The notes under the pieces: generated by a model
Seen by the model: only the letters and a program-made list of their open reading frames with translations
Told to the model about the DNA's origin: nothing
Databases searched by the model: none
Position numbers and translations under genes: made by a program
Part shown: one piece after another, positions 1-11,011 of the stretch
Layout of the letters: each line of letters opens with the position of its first letter
Position numbering within the stretch: the stretch's first letter is position 1
NCBI GenBank assembly: GCA_014218235.1
Contig: CM024766.1
Coordinates: 69,925,207 to 69,989,206, forward strand
Origin: Colocasia esculenta
Lineage: Eukaryota > Streptophyta > Magnoliopsida > Alismatales > Araceae
Reading direction: 5' to 3'
Length of the DNA stretch: 64,000 bases

Positions 1-73
1 GCAGGGCGGCACATTCGAACGGCTCATTGGGAGTGGGAAAACCGCCGATTTCTCCTTCGAATTTCACGCCTCC

Positions 74-89
74 CTTCCTTATAAGGAAG
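74..89 (+). promoter_or_regulatory. Palindromic TATA-like site before the antisense gene of T1
   Basis: CTTCCTTATAAGGAAG is a perfect 16-base palindrome with a TTATAAGG core, about 135 bases upstream of the ATG at 225. It is placed where a TATA box for the plus-strand antisense gene would be. That it is used is inference. Confidence 0.4.
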
Positions 90-224
90 AGGAGGGGAGA
101 AGGCGGGGGCTCATGCTTTCCACTTCCAGAAAAGCTCTCCCCTCTCCACTGTTTTGTTATTGTCTTCTTCTTGCATCTTTGCCGCCGATCGCCTCCTCTC
201 CCACTTCCCCGCTCTGCACTAGCA

Positions 225-2544
225 ATGTCGCAGAGAGGGAGCAAGGCGGTTGCCGTTGCCAGAGCCAACGGAACAGCACCGGGGGCGACGCGGGGACCGA
301 AATATAGGTACTTTGACGGCCTTCGCAAGCGCTTTTGCATCGGCGAGGAGTATGATATTGTTCTTGCCAACGAGAAGGAGTCGTACATGCTGAGCAAGCC
401 CGGGTGCTTTGCGCTGTCTCTGGACCTCTTGGAGGCAGGGTTCTGACTGCCGTTGCTGGAGGTGGTGAGGGGGATCCCGAACGCCTGGAGGATCGCCCCT
501 ATCCAACTGACGCCAAACTCGTGGAGGATGATCTGCGTGTTCCGCATCCTTTGCAAGCTGCGGGACATGGTGCCCACATCGGACATCTTTCAGGAGCACT
601 TCAGCTTCGCAGCGTCTCCGCAGACCGGGCACGACGTCTTCTACATCAAGCAATGGCCGAACAAGATGCGGATCTTCTTCTCGCCAAAGTACTCGAACAA
701 CAAGGGCTAGACACACCGGGTGTTCTTCGTTGGCCGCCGCCGAGGAGCCGGAGCTGAAGAGTGGGGGTTCCCTACCCGAGTTTGGGATCCCCCAAAGAAG
801 GATATGGGTGCCCTTCTTGATTCGAGAGGCGGTGAGGATCTCGGATAGCCTCAACAACGTGCTGGCGGAACGCGTAGAAGGCTATCTGACGGAGGCCCAG
901 CTGGTCAAGCACGGGCTCAGCCGACCATGGGGTAAGTGCCATGTAACGCCTTTGCTGCTGGTTTATTGGGGGACCGCTATCTAACTCCTTTTTCCTTTGT
1001 GTGCCAAGGAGCTGCCGGCTGGAAGGGACCAGGAGGACATGGCCGAATACGCCGAGTAGATAGCCATCACGTCGTATGTGACGTATCTGGGCGATGATGT
1101 CCTTGGGATTGCACCCGGAGGAAGCTGACCCGCCAACGTACGGACCACGGAGAAGAGGCCCCTGAAGATCAGTCTCCGGAAGGAGTTTGCATCCCTGAAA
1201 AGGGCGGCCGTGCAAGAGGCCAAGGAAGAGGATGAGGAGGAGGAGGAGGTCCCCCAGCTCCAACTTCGAAAGAAGAGGAGGTTGGTGAAGGCAGCCGAGC
1301 AGACGAGGCCGGAATTAGCAGCCGAGACGAGGTCCCTGACGGTCAAGGGCGTGATCTCGGAGCTCGGTCTCGGAGGAGAGGTGCTAGTCGTTGTTAGCGA
1401 CCGCTCAGACGAGGGCTCCATGGAGGAGCAAGACGGGGCGCTGACGCACTTAGGTCCTGCGGGGGACCATGTGGAGGAGACGGGCGCCGCAGCGGAGACG
1501 TCGGGCATCGCAGCGGAGGCATCGGGCACTGCAGCGGAGGCGTCAGGCACCGCACCAGAGGGTGAAACCACCTCCGCACTGGGGTTCATCCCCGGTGCGG
1601 GCCTTGAAGGAATGACCTCAGGGGTCGTGCCGGAGGAAACGGCGGAGCACCCACCGTCGACGGGCGTCACTGTAGATGGCCAGTCGCAGACGGCGACTGT
1701 GCCTGCATCCGCCGCCGAGCAGGTGGTCGGCGTAGAGGAGGAAAGACCCTCTCAAAGGGCGCCCATTGGCAACGATGAGGATGAGGAGGCCGCTGAGGGG
1801 GTCACCAGCCCAGCGGCCAAAGGGGCAGATCGCCCTGCCGGGGAGAACACCACGGCTACCGAAGATGGGGCAGAGTACGAGGAGGACCGAGCGCCTTTGT
1901 CGCAGGTGCTGAAGGCGAGGTCCCCTGCTCGGCCGTCAGAGGAGCATTTGGAGGCTACATTGGAGCGTTTCCAGGGAGGTTCCTCGAGGAACCTGCCCCC
2001 CTGTCCGACCGCCTCCCAGCTTGAGGTGCTGGCGAGGTGCCAAGTAGTAGGCTTGGAGGAAACTCTTGAGCGGTCAGAAGAGGTCCCAGGAGATCGCCGC
2101 TCAGAAGACGGTGGTGAAGTTCACGTCAGGGAGCTGGTCGACGACATCAAGCGTTTACTGGAGGCGCTTAAGAGGCTCACGTCGCGGGCTCAAGACCACC
2201 AGCAGATGTGGTATGCCGAGATCACATTTTTTGAAGAATGCGAGGAGCAGCACCGTCATCGGGAGGCCGAGCTGGTAAAGGAGAACAGGAATCTCTATAT
2301 CGCGCTCAAAGCCTTTGAGCTGGATTTGACCGTCGCCTGAGCAGAGAAGGCCACACTTTCGAGGGTTCTCGCCGAGGCTGAGGCTCAAGGAGTCACCGAG
2401 TACAAGGCCGGGCCAGAGTTCCAAGAAGACTTGGAATAGTATGGCGCATACTGTTACAAGGTGGGACTCAAGGTCGACGAGGACCAAGGATGGAGGCTGG
2501 CCAATGACGACTATGCCCGTGAGGCATTTGAGGCCGCCCTTTGA
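225..2544 (+). pseudogene. Antisense ORF of T1, Transposase_28 ('putative gypsy type transposon') protein, decayed
   Basis: The gene runs against gag-pol of T1, downstream of pol. From ATG 225 the frame encodes a domain resembling the plant 'putative gypsy type transposon' family (PF04195), with the segments YLLSKPGCFALSL-like, VVRGIPNAWRIAPIQLTPNSW and FYIKQWPNKMRIF. A possible splice donor (GGTAAGT, about 930) follows. After about 1009 an acidic, Glu/Ala-rich section (about 1210-2070) leads into a helical C-terminal part with heptad-like charge (2080-2330). Breaks: in-frame TGA at 444 and TAG at 708, a frame change near 790-815, then TAG 1057, TGA 1126, TGA 2338, TAG 2437 and TGA 2542. Where the lost residue can be guessed, the stops fit CGA-to-TGA, TGG-to-TAG or CAG-to-TAG changes. 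Exon borders are uncertain. The function of the family is unknown. Confidence 0.75.
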
Positions 2545-3004
2545 GAGTGGGACGTCAGACTCAGGATCCCCGCTTGAATAGAGTTCGTTTTGCGAACTTC
2601 CAAGCGGGGCAGATGACCGCTGGCGACGACGAGGCAGGCCCCTCCGAGCAGGCCCCCTGACCATGTATCTTTTCTTTCTCTTTTTGTAACTTGGCCCTAA
2701 CGGGCCTTTTGTACTTATGGAATGAACTGAATAGATCACCTTTTGAGTACATGAATGGCTCTCCTTTTTCTATCTTCTTCCCTTGCCATGTTCTATTCGA
2801 ATCGGAATTCGTCGGTCGCTTAGAGGCTCGTAGGTGCCGCACAGGTTTTTGGAACTGAAAAAGTTCCAACTAGGGGTTTGCACCAAACACCTCTGTTTTA
2901 GGACTTAGGCATCGCGCTAGTCTTTCGAGCTGAGGAGCTTCGATTAGGGATGGCCCGAACATCCTTTTTCGCGGACGGGAAGAAGAGTAGGATGCCGAAC
3001 AGGA
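2545..3004. other. Spacer between convergent pol and antisense gene of T1
   Basis: About 460 bases between the end of the antisense gene and the end of the integrase remnant. A T-rich stretch near 2668-2690 (tttctttctctttttg) sits just after the last coding stretch and may hold the antisense transcript end. No other gene or repeat is visible. Confidence 0.5.
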
Positions 3005-3300
3005 AGCTTTTATAGATAATAAGCCTTTAAATTGGATACATGCCATGTTCTAGGTATGGCCTCGCCGCTAGGAGTACCAGCTTGTAAGAGCCTTTCCCGA
3101 GAACCTGCATGACCCGATAAGGTCCTTCCCATTTTGGGGCGAGTTTGCCAATTGCTCTTCGGGGATCGGAAAGGTCGGTATAACTTACCTTCGACTAGGG
3201 CGAACTTCTGGCAACGCATCCTGATCTTACGGGCTTTGACCTAGTCGGGAGGAAGTTCTCCTCGGAGCAGATAGGTCATAAGAGGATCCTTCCAGCTCAA
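3005..3300 (-). pseudogene. Integrase remnant of T1 with the catalytic core deleted
   Basis: On the minus strand the link between the second RNase H and integrase is readable (WKDPLMTYLLRGELPPD, then RKIRMRCQKFALVEGKLYR). Immediately after about 3172 the sequence is already the far C-terminal integrase segment, in another frame (GKLAPKWEGPYRVMQVLGKG), followed by the typical IPRTW/ANLK-like end. The zinc-binding domain and the D-D-E core, normally about 300 residues, are absent. A simple internal deletion of roughly 1 kb explains this. An in-frame stop (TAG, from CGG or CAG) lies in the link region. Confidence 0.8.
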
Positions 3301-4200
3301 GGCTGGTTGATCGGTTCCGATGGCCGCTATATCCACTTCGGCGCTCGACGAGGCGAGATCTTCTATGAACACGGAGCGAGAAGGGGTGATGTCGCCAGAG
3401 GATGCCAGTCTGGCAAGCGCATCAGCCTACGCATTCTGCTCTCGTGGTACGTGCATGACTTCGAAGTAGAGGAAGCCTTCTATCTAGCGCTTGACCTATT
3501 GGAGGTACTGCACCATGCGGGGATCCCTGGCTTCGAACTTTCCGCTCACCTGGCTAGCAACCAGCTGGGAATCGCTGAAGACCCGTAGTCGAAGCGCTCC
3601 GAGGTGCCTTGTCATATGGATCCCGGACAGGAGTGCTTCATATTCTGCTACATTGTTGGAGGCATTGAAGCGGAACCTTAGGGCGTACTAGAATTCCAAA
3701 CCTTACGGGGAGGTCAGAACCAGGCCTGCTCCACTTCCTGTGACACAGAAGGACCCGTCGACGTAGAGCTCCCATGGGGGCTCGTCCGCCAATGGAGGAT
3801 ACTTCTCGGTCGGAAGGGTGCATTCCGCCACGAAGTCCGCTAATGCTTGCGCCTTGATGGCCGTCCTTGGACAATAGCTAATGTCGAATTCCCCGAGCTC
3901 GATGGCCCATTTGATGAGCCTACCAGAAGCCTCTGGTCGCTGAAGGATGAGTTTCAACGGCTGGTCGGTTAACACCATGATCGGATGGGCCTGGAAGTAG
4001 GGTCTGAGCTTCCGAGCAGCCGTAACGAGAGCCAGGGCGAGCTTCTCCACTTTAGATATCTTCTTTCAGCTTCTTGAAGCACCTTGCTTATGTAATAAAC
4101 AAGGTGTTGTGCCGTTCCTTCTTCTCTGATCAGTACTGTGCTGATGGAATGTTCGGTGACCTAAAGGTACACGAATAGGGGTTCCCCGAGCACAGGTTTT
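3301..4200 (-). pseudogene. RNase H and second (archaeal-type) RNase H domains of T1
   Basis: The first RNase H is split across frames around 4190-3830 (VLIREEGTAQHLVYY, then KVEKLALALVTAARKLRPYF and TDQPLK). The second begins with WELYVDGS near 3775 and continues with NVAEYEALLSGI-, FSDSQLVASQVSG- and ADALARLAS-like segments to about 3400. Two RNase H domains in a row are diagnostic of Tat-lineage elements. Several stops and at least one frame change make it inactive. The domains would normally remove RNA from the RNA/DNA hybrid during reverse transcription. Confidence 0.8.
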
Positions 4201-5390
4201 GAGAGAACAGGTGGGGCAGCAAGATACGCCTTTAGTTTGGTGTAGGCCGCTTCGCAGCCCTTGGTCCACCGTACTTGCCCCCCTTGCGGCGAGGTGCCTT
4301 TGGGGACTCGCAGCAATTTGAAGAAGTTGAAGCTTCTTTCTGCTGCTCGGGACATGAAGTTGTTGAGCGCCGCAAGTCGTCCAAAAAGCCGCTGGACGTC
4401 ATGTATGGTCCTCGGACTGCTCATTTCTATTATGGCTCGGATTTTCTCGGGGTTGGCCTCTATTCCTCTGTTGGAGACGAGGAAGCCGAGGAATTTCCCC
4501 GAGCGTACTCCGAATGCACACTTTGCTGGGTTGAGCTTCATATTGTACCTTCGTAGGGTTGCGAAGGTTTCTTCAAGATCGGTGATGTGGTTGGAGCTCG
4601 GGAGCATTTTGACCAACATGTCATCGATGTAGACCTCCATATTGCGCCTGATCTGCTGCTCAAACATTTTATTGACCAGCCGCTGGTAGGTCGCTCCTGT
4701 GTTCTTCAGACCAAATGGCATTCTGGTGAAACAGTAGAGGCCGAGGTCGGTGACGAACGTCGTGGCGTCTTGATCCGGGGGATGTATACTGATCTGGTGA
4801 TAGCCAATGTATGCATCCAGGAAGCTGAGAAGCTCGTGCCCGGACGTGGCGTCTACTTGCTGGTCGATGTGTGGCAGCGGGAAGTTGTCCTTGGGCGTAG
4901 CTTTGTTGAGATCCTTGTAGTCCATGCATACGCGCCATTTCCCATTGGCTTTGCATACGAGGACTACATTTGAGATCCACCTCGGGTACTGGGCTTCCCG
5001 GAGGAGCCAAGTTGCTCGGCTTGTGACGACGTGATCATAGATCACGGTCTGCCGTTCTCGATTGACTGGTCGTCGCCTCTGCTGGACAGGCGGCACCCTC
5101 GGATCAAGGTTGAGACGGTGGGTCATCACCCCGGAAGGGATACCAGGCAGCTCATCATCCGACCACGCAAAGACGCCCAAGTTGGCGAGGAGGAAGCCTT
5201 GTAGCGTCGTTGTTCGGCCTCCGACAAGAGCGCACCAATGTATAGGATGTGCTTGGGGTCGTCGTCCACCCGTACCGACAACAGGTCTTCGGCAGGAGTT
5301 CCTCGACTGGTGGAGGGCTCGCTGGTCACTGTGGGAAACACCTCTGGGTCTGCGACGGGCCATTTGTCTCGCAAGGAGAGAATGTAACAC
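4201..5390 (-). pseudogene. Reverse transcriptase of T1
   Basis: One open stretch carries the RT domain in order: entry segment (FAWSDDELPGIP), WRVCMDYKDLNKATPKDNFPLP, the fingers/palm segment LLSFLDAYIGYHQI, TRMPFGLKNTGATYQRLV, the catalytic box YIDD (4631-4620) and KCAFGVRSGKFLGFLV, then the connection segment. The first about 75 residues of the open frame look frame-shifted rather than native. RT itself appears nearly undamaged, but flanking domains are broken. Confidence 0.85.
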
Positions 5391-5493
5391 CGACGTGACT
5401 CTCGCTGGCTGCCAAGCACCTCTCCGACGCCGTGCGGAGTCGGGAATTTCATTTTCTAGTGTAGAGAAGAGGGTACTGCTGGGATGCGGCCTA

Positions 5494-5994
5494 TCAGGCC
5501 CCGGCCAGAATGGCGTTGTACCCTGACATGCTCCTTATTACCAGAAAATCCACCATTTTAATTTTACTCTTTGGTGTTGTTCCTAGGGTGATCAGGAGGT
5601 TGATCCGACCCATGGGATGCACCGAGACTCCGGAGAAGCCGAACAGAGGCGACTCTACAGGGGTGAGCTGATCGGCTTTCAAACCCATCATAAGAAAACA
5701 GTCGTAAGCCAATACGTCTGGGGCACTTCCATTATCCACCAGTATGCGACGCACGGTACAATGGTTGATGGTGGCCGCAACAACCAGCGTATCAGTGTGC
5801 GGAGTCGTAACCCCTACAAGGTCATTATCCGAGAAGGTGATTGCCTCCTTGGAATGTGCGAGTACTGGACCAGGATAAGGTGTGGGTCGTGGCACTGAGG
5901 GCCGTTCGACCTTATGCACCCGTCGAGCATAGTCGCGCCGACTTTGGCTGCTCTCCCCGCCTGCGCTGAATCCTCCCGCGATCACGTTGATCTC
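5494..5994 (-). pseudogene. Aspartic protease of T1
   Basis: The frame contains a retropepsin-like domain with the motif VDNGSAPDVL. The catalytic Asp is present but the usual T/S after it is N. The flanking VVAATINHCTVRRIL and GYNAILAGA segments are typical of Tat-lineage proteases. It follows Gag in the same frame after one in-frame TAG (5995-5997). The protease would process the Gag-Pol polyprotein. Confidence 0.75.
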
Positions 5995-5997
5995 CTA

Positions 5998-7559
5998 CCC
6001 ATTTGGCTCGTTATTTATGGGTAGCTTGGAGGTGCGTTCTCGGCGTCTTGGGCGGTCTTCGTTCCGGCGCACGTAGTGCCCTAGGTAGCTGCGCTTGACC
6101 ACGGACTCGATCTCATCCTTGAGTTGGCGGCACTCCGAGGTGTCGTGGCCGTGGTCACTGTGGAAGCGACAGTATTTATCCTGGTTGTGCCTGCGGGGAT
6201 CAGAGCGCATCCTAGTTGGCCACCGAACATACTGCTCGTCCCGAATTTTGGCCAGGATTTGTTCGGGGGCCACCCGTGAGGGGGATGTACTCGGTGAAGG
6301 GGAGTGGTTGGCGCGGCAAATCCCCGTTGCACCGGCCCTTCTTCCGTTCGCAGTCGGAACTGTTGTCGGAAGGCCTCTTCTTATCCGTCTGCTTGCCTTG
6401 CTCTGCTCAGCCGGCAGCGAGGCTCTCCTCGCACTCAGCGTGGTGCTGGGAGGTGGAAAGGAGCTCGGCAAGCATGGCGGGCTACTGTACTCCCAGCATC
6501 CTCTGGAGGAAACCATCTCGAGTGCTCTGGATGAGGGCACTGGTGGCCAGGGGGACGTCCAAGCATGGGATGCGAAGCGCGTCGGTCTGGAACCATTTAA
6601 TGTAGTCCCAAAGCGCCTCGCCCTTCTTCTGCCAAACAGACAGAAGTGAGGCCGTTGTTTGCGACTGCGATTTTCCTCCCAGGAAGTTGTCCCGGAAGGA
6701 CTTCTTCAACTGGTGGAAAGATGAGATGGAGCCTGTGGGGAGGGCTTCGAACCAAGCGCGCGCGGTCTCCTTCAACGTGGCCGAGAAAGCCCGGCACTTG
6801 GCCGCATCCGATGCTCCGTGGAACACCATGTGCGACTCAAACCCATGGACGTGATCCGCTGGGTCAGAGGTGCCATCGTAGGGCGCGATGGAAGGCAGGG
6901 GCAACTTTGGGGAGACCCGGGCCTCCAGGATCTCCGCGATGAACGGGGAGCAGAAGTCCAGGTCGTCGTCCCCCAAAACTCTGCCTTCTACCCTCTGGAC
7001 CATCACGTCCATGCGACGCTCGAGGTTGACGATGCAGCAAAGACGTCTGGCTAACTCGTGGTCGGAGTGCACAGAGCCCTCACGCTTGGACCCGTGGGAG
7101 TTGGCGTCGACGACGGAGCGCGGAGGAGGAGGGGCCACCGCGGACCGGCGGGGGGAGTTGTCCCGCCGCTCCGGTGTTCAGTGTGCCGATGGGACCCTTC
7201 GCGAGAGTCGGGCCGACTCCTCGCACTGCTCCTGATGCGCCGACGGGGCGGGAGGTCGTCGACTCGATGACTCCACCTGCTGCTCCAGCGGTGGGGGGAT
7301 TGTCTGGGCCAGCTGCCTAGTCAGTTAAGCCTAGAGGCCTTGACAAACCCCCACAAGTTGCTGCATCTGCCCCCAGAGCTCTGCTATTTCTAGGGCCGTT
7401 GCCGGCATGGCGGCATTGGGACCATTATCAGTCACTCCAACGGGGGGGGGGGACGTTATCATTGGCGGGAGGGACTTGATCACGTGAGTCTGCGCGTGAC
7501 TGGCGAGATCGCGTCGCCCGACTGCTGGGGTTCTGGTGAGAGGTTCGTCCGCGAGCCAT
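5998..7559 (-). pseudogene. Gag of T1
   Basis: A start codon at 7559 follows the primer site by about 14 bases and begins MARGRTSHQ. After a frame change comes a Retrotrans_gag domain around 7000-6600 (APYDGTSDPADHVHGFESHM, then ARAWFEALPTGSISSF and the GEALWDYIKWF segment). A basic region leads to a C-x2-H...GH...C zinc knuckle (YCRFHSDHGHDTSECRQ, about 6175-6122). Frames shift near 6500-6540 and between 7138 and 7400. Gag would form the particle and bind element RNA. Confidence 0.78.
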
Positions 7560-7572
7560 GACTGTTGTCGTT

Positions 7573-7588
7573 CCCACAGACAGCACCA
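7573..7588 (-). other. Primer binding site candidate of T1
   Basis: On the minus strand TGGTGCTGTCTGTGGG lies about 10 bases inside the LTR end. It resembles the TGGCGCCGTCTGTGGG block common at this place in Tat-lineage elements. The tRNA was not identified. Confidence 0.55.
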
Positions 7589-7598
7589 AAAATATGGA

Positions 7599-8375
7599 TG
7601 TAAGATTTTGTTCGGGTCTGGGCCGAACGAGCCTCCACTAAGAGTAGAAGGGAAGGAGGGTCGCCGGTGCGGACGATGGCCTGCAAAACCCAGAAGAGAA
7701 TCAAGGGGGGGTTGATAAACCGAAGGGAACCCTCCGACGCCCAAGTCAGATTGGACTAAAAGGGAGGCAGGAATAGAAGGTTCGCTATAGTGCGATGTAG
7801 CGTGTTGTGTCGTGTTGGTTTTCATGCCCTTGCATGGGAGCTTACCTGGGCCTTTTATAGGCCAAGGAGACAAAGGGCCCGAACATGCCTTCCTTTAGTG
7901 ATGCCCTAAAGAGCGCGCGGTTGGCATCCCTAAGTGATCCGTTGAGGCGCCTATTGAGGTCCTTCGGTGGTTAATGCCTTTAACCATGGGGCGCGTATTA
8001 CGTCGACGTTATAACTGTCTACGAGAGGTGAAGAGTCACTAAGAGCCCTCTGGTCACGAGGGATCGAGCAGAATCTCGTTCAATTACCGGGCAAGCTGCT
8101 CAGTGCTCGATGCTCGGAAGCGGCACGATGCCTAACGATAGACCACAGGATGTTCGAGCAGAAGGTGTGTGGTCTGTTCGGTAGACCGTGCCTTGCTCGA
8201 ACGGGTTGATGGGTATCCGAAGACGGCTCTTGGAAACCCTGGACGGCTGGTGGCCAGAGCGTGCTCGAAAGCTTTTGACTGGCTTCGAAGACACGTGGCT
8301 TAATGACCTGAGCCCAGGTGGCCTATTGGGTCATGATGGGCCTACAGGCCCAGGAGGCTAGAAATAACTTCTACA
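7599..8375 (-). repeat. 5' LTR of T1 (777 bp)
   Basis: On the plus strand it begins TGTAAGATT and ends CTTCTACA, so the element-sense LTR begins TGTAG and ends TACA. The inside edge is set by the primer site, the outside edge by the TG..CA rule. The paired LTR is outside the window, so the borders are not confirmed by comparison. Confidence 0.65.
7853..7859 (-). promoter_or_regulatory. TATA box in the T1 LTR
   Basis: TATAAAA on the minus strand inside GGCCTATAAAAGGCC, about 520 bases after the LTR start. This is a conventional position for the U3 promoter of an LTR. Confidence 0.6.
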
Positions 8376-8380
8376 ATCAC

Positions 8381-8585
8381 ATATGGGACTAGCCACAAGT
8401 ATTTTCTCAAACGGAAGTAATCCGAGTGTTTATACTCAAAAGTACTACACTTGAACGAAATGCAAAAAATATGGTGCACTCTGATAACTTCTTGATATGT
8501 ACCCAATAAACGTTTGCATGAAGATGAGAACAGGGCATATAATGCAAGAGAGATGAAAATACCGACATACGCGTATTTCTACTTT
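8381..8585 (-). other. 3' flank / probable 3' UTR of the NFD4-like gene
   Basis: Only about 205 bases separate the stop codon of the host gene from the T1 LTR, so T1 sits in or directly behind the 3' UTR. No clear AATAAA is seen on the minus strand in this short stretch. Confidence 0.45.
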
Positions 8586-9788
8586 CTATGGTGCGGTAAC
8601 GGACCTCAGTGTTTCAAATACAACCTGCCTGTAGAACCTTCTCGTCCGATAGTACAAGGCGAGAGAAGAAGCAGACCCAAAAATCGTAACACACATCATG
8701 ATAAGAAAAGACAACATGAAGCAGTGAGTGCCCGTGCATGTCGACTCGCCAGATGCTTCCAAGTCATAAATATAACCCACCACTCTCACGGAGAGAATGT
8801 AAGACCCAATCGGGCTTGCAACGGCGACGGTGTTAAATATGGTGCCCATGTGCGTGATACCAAATATTTCAGAGGTGATGGTAGGCATTAAAGACCACTG
8901 GGAACCATAACAAACACCTACCACTACGGAACCAGCGTACAGTGAGCCAGGAAGTCCAGAGGCGATCACAGCATGGCCGACGCTCATCGTTCCGAGAGTA
9001 ATGGCAATGAACAATGGCCTAGGATAGCCTCGCAACCGTAGAAAGAAATCTGAGACATAGCCAGCACCAAAACGGCCAAGGAAGTTCCATATACTCCACA
9101 AAGAAACCAAAGTACTTGTTTGTACACTTGTATAACCAAGAGAACCTCCTACCTGGCTGATGTTGTTTACAGTGGCCAATCCTGAGCCCATACCACAAGC
9201 CATGGCCAGAAACAGTAGCCAGAAGTCAATTGTTCCCATGGCCTGCAAGAGATTAAGGTTTTCAGCTCCGGGCAGCCAGCTCTCCCTATTATGATTGGAT
9301 GGACCAGGATCCCCCTCACTGGGTACAACATGATCATATTTCAAGTAAACCTTCTCAGCTTCTGCTCCTGTATAAGTCTTGTCCAGTGCTTCAGTGTCAT
9401 CTGTCAAGTGAATTCTTTCATAGGATGACGCTTCTAATGACATGGAATCTCTCGACTGTCTTTCAATTACAACAACTAGCGGGGAGACCAGCAGAAGCAG
9501 GAGTATCACAAATGTCGGTATCTGGGCTGCTAGTTCCAAAGACTGAATATTTTCCCAGATTATGATAACCATGAGATAACCAGCCACAATGAGAGAGATG
9601 AGAGAAAAACCATCCAGTAGCTTTTTGTCATCTCCTCTAGTTGCATGGTGGACTCTCACTAGACACATCAGCAGGACTGGAAGGATGGTAGGCAAAAGCG
9701 CTAGCATTAAAAGGAAATTGCTTGGTTTTCCCTCACACGTTGTCCGATATACTTGAATTAAGATAGCTCCACTGAGACCCAGAAAACC
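8586..9788 (-). CDS. NFD4-like / Nodulin-like MFS transporter, exon 2
   Basis: This exon encodes 400 residues plus stop. It begins GFLGLSGAILIQVY directly after an acceptor (TTTTTCAG at 9789-9796), and this phase-0 joint continues the NRGTVVGIMK end of exon 1. Several long hydrophobic segments are visible, including LLMLALLPTILPVLLMCLV and TFVILLLLLVSPLVVVI. A charged loop follows (RQSRDSMSLEASSYERIHL), then a second MFS-like half with GTIDFWLLFLAMACGMGSGL, SIWNFLGRFGAGYVSD and the family-typical CTGTHCF near the end. The whole protein of 565 residues has the normal length for this family. Relatives are plant membrane transporters of mostly unknown substrate. NFD4 in Arabidopsis is named for a polar-nuclear-fusion defect. 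No stop or frameshift is seen. Confidence 0.9.
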   Translation of the reverse strand, partial: GFLGLSGAILIQVYRTTCEGKPSNFLLMLALLPTILPVLLMCLVRVHHATRGDDKKLLDGFSLISLIVAGYLMVIIIWENIQSLELAAQIPTFVILLLLLVSPLVVVIERQSRDSMSLEASSYERIHLTDDTEALDKTYTGAEAEKVYLKYDHVVPSEGDPGPSNHNRESWLPGAENLNLLQAMGTIDFWLLFLAMACGMGSGLATVNNISQVGGSLGYTSVQTSTLVSLWSIWNFLGRFGAGYVSDFFLRLRGYPRPLFIAITLGTMSVGHAVIASGLPGSLYAGSVVVGVCYGSQWSLMPTITSEIFGITHMGTIFNTVAVASPIGSYILSVRVVGYIYDLEASGESTCTGTHCFMLSFLIMMCVTIFGSASSLALYYRTRRFYRQVVFETLRSVTAP

Positions 9789-10430
9789 CTGAAAAAGTAG
9801 TTGGTTAGTTCTTTTCGCATAACCAAAGCTGGAAACCACCGTTCATGCAAAGTGAAGGGGGAAAATTCACACAGAGAAGGAATCTCAATTCTGTTTGCAA
9901 GCTGATCACAATGGCATGAATATAGAAAACATGATTGAAGAAATATAAAAACAAGTACATTGCACATTCACCAGACTCATAACTAATCAATTAAGGCAGG
10001 TGTTACCATCAAATGCATTTTTCAGGGGTATCTGACAAACAAGATGATTATTCAATCTTCACTTGTCAGAAAAGCACAAGATGAGCACTTAAGATCCACA
10101 AGGTTCTGAAATTATTACCAAATGGCATTAGTGAAAAAGTTTCTCTAACAGGTAGGAAGGAGAAAATGACTTAGTCCGCATAAACAGATATGCAAACAAT
10201 GTAGCAACTGAGAATGGTACCATATTCAGAATGTCTAAATGCCTCAGTTTGAAACGAATTTAAGAAAGTAGTCTAGCACCAAATGATGCAAATCAAATAA
10301 AAGCAAGTGCAAAAAAGAAAGGACCAACAGCATGCCCCCCTTCCCAACCAAAAGCACAGAAAAGATGTCACTCTTAATACGAAGAGAATTACAATTTCCC
10401 CCAAAGATTCCTATACAGGATATCCTTCAG
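9789..10430 (-). other. Ancestral intron sequence next to exon 2
   Basis: AT-rich unique sequence between the splice acceptor and the insertion site of element A. No gene, transposon end or RNA gene is visible. Confidence 0.5.
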
Positions 10431-10435
10431 CCTAC
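10431..10435. repeat. Target site duplication of element A, left copy (CCTAC)
   Basis: CCTAC directly precedes TGTTGAACC of the left LTR and is repeated exactly at 43322-43326 after the right LTR. This proves that both LTRs belong to one insertion 32.9 kb long. Confidence 0.92.
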
Positions 10436-11011
10436 TGTTGAACCCCAAAAGTTGTGGTGGATATGTGTCAGAAGAGAAGTGGATAAGTCATTATATAGTG
10501 GTTCACCAAACTAGCTAGTTGAGGTCCAGTTCATAGTGGCCCAACAAGTTAGTTAAGTAGCCCGCTTAAAAAGGTTGTTGGACCTTAAAAGGTAGTTGAT
10601 AGCTACTAAAGAGGAGGTTGAATTCAGCAAACCAGTTAGGTAACTCATTTGAAAAGTTAAGTGAGCTATGGTTAAAGTAACCCCACAGTTACTTAAATGA
10701 CAAGACAATCCAAGGATTTTCCTCCAAGTTAAACAAGGAAAGCTGGTCCTCAAGTGGCATCAAGCCCCCGAGTAAATCAAAGTTCAAGAAGGAACTTCTC
10801 TCCATACAAAACGTGGCACGGAAAAAATCCGGCAGCACAAGGTCTACAAGACCAAGTACAAGCGCAAGCTCGAGATGGAATTCCGAAGCTTTGCAGAGTT
10901 AGTCTTTCGCCAAACAGAACTCCGAGGAGAAACGAAATCTCCAGCACCTCCGACAATTCAGCACATTTAAAATGGGGTGTGGGGGGGTATTTATAGAAAT
11001 TTCTTCCCCCA

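Larger units (their letters stand above)
1..8375 (-). mobile_element. T1: Tat-lineage Ty3/gypsy LTR retrotransposon, cut at window start
   Basis: Reading on the minus strand the order is LTR (8375-7599), primer site, gag, protease, reverse transcriptase, RNase H, a second (archaeal-type) RNase H and an integrase remnant ending near 3005, then an antisense gene on the plus strand (225-2544). The dual RNase H, the C-x2-H type Gag zinc knuckle and an antisense gene between pol and the 3' LTR are hallmarks of the Tat lineage. The 3' LTR lies left of base 1. Every reading frame is broken, and the integrase catalytic core is missing, so this copy cannot move by itself. The 5 bases after the LTR (atcac, 8376-8380) would be the target duplication, but the other side is not in the window. 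Confidence 0.88.
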
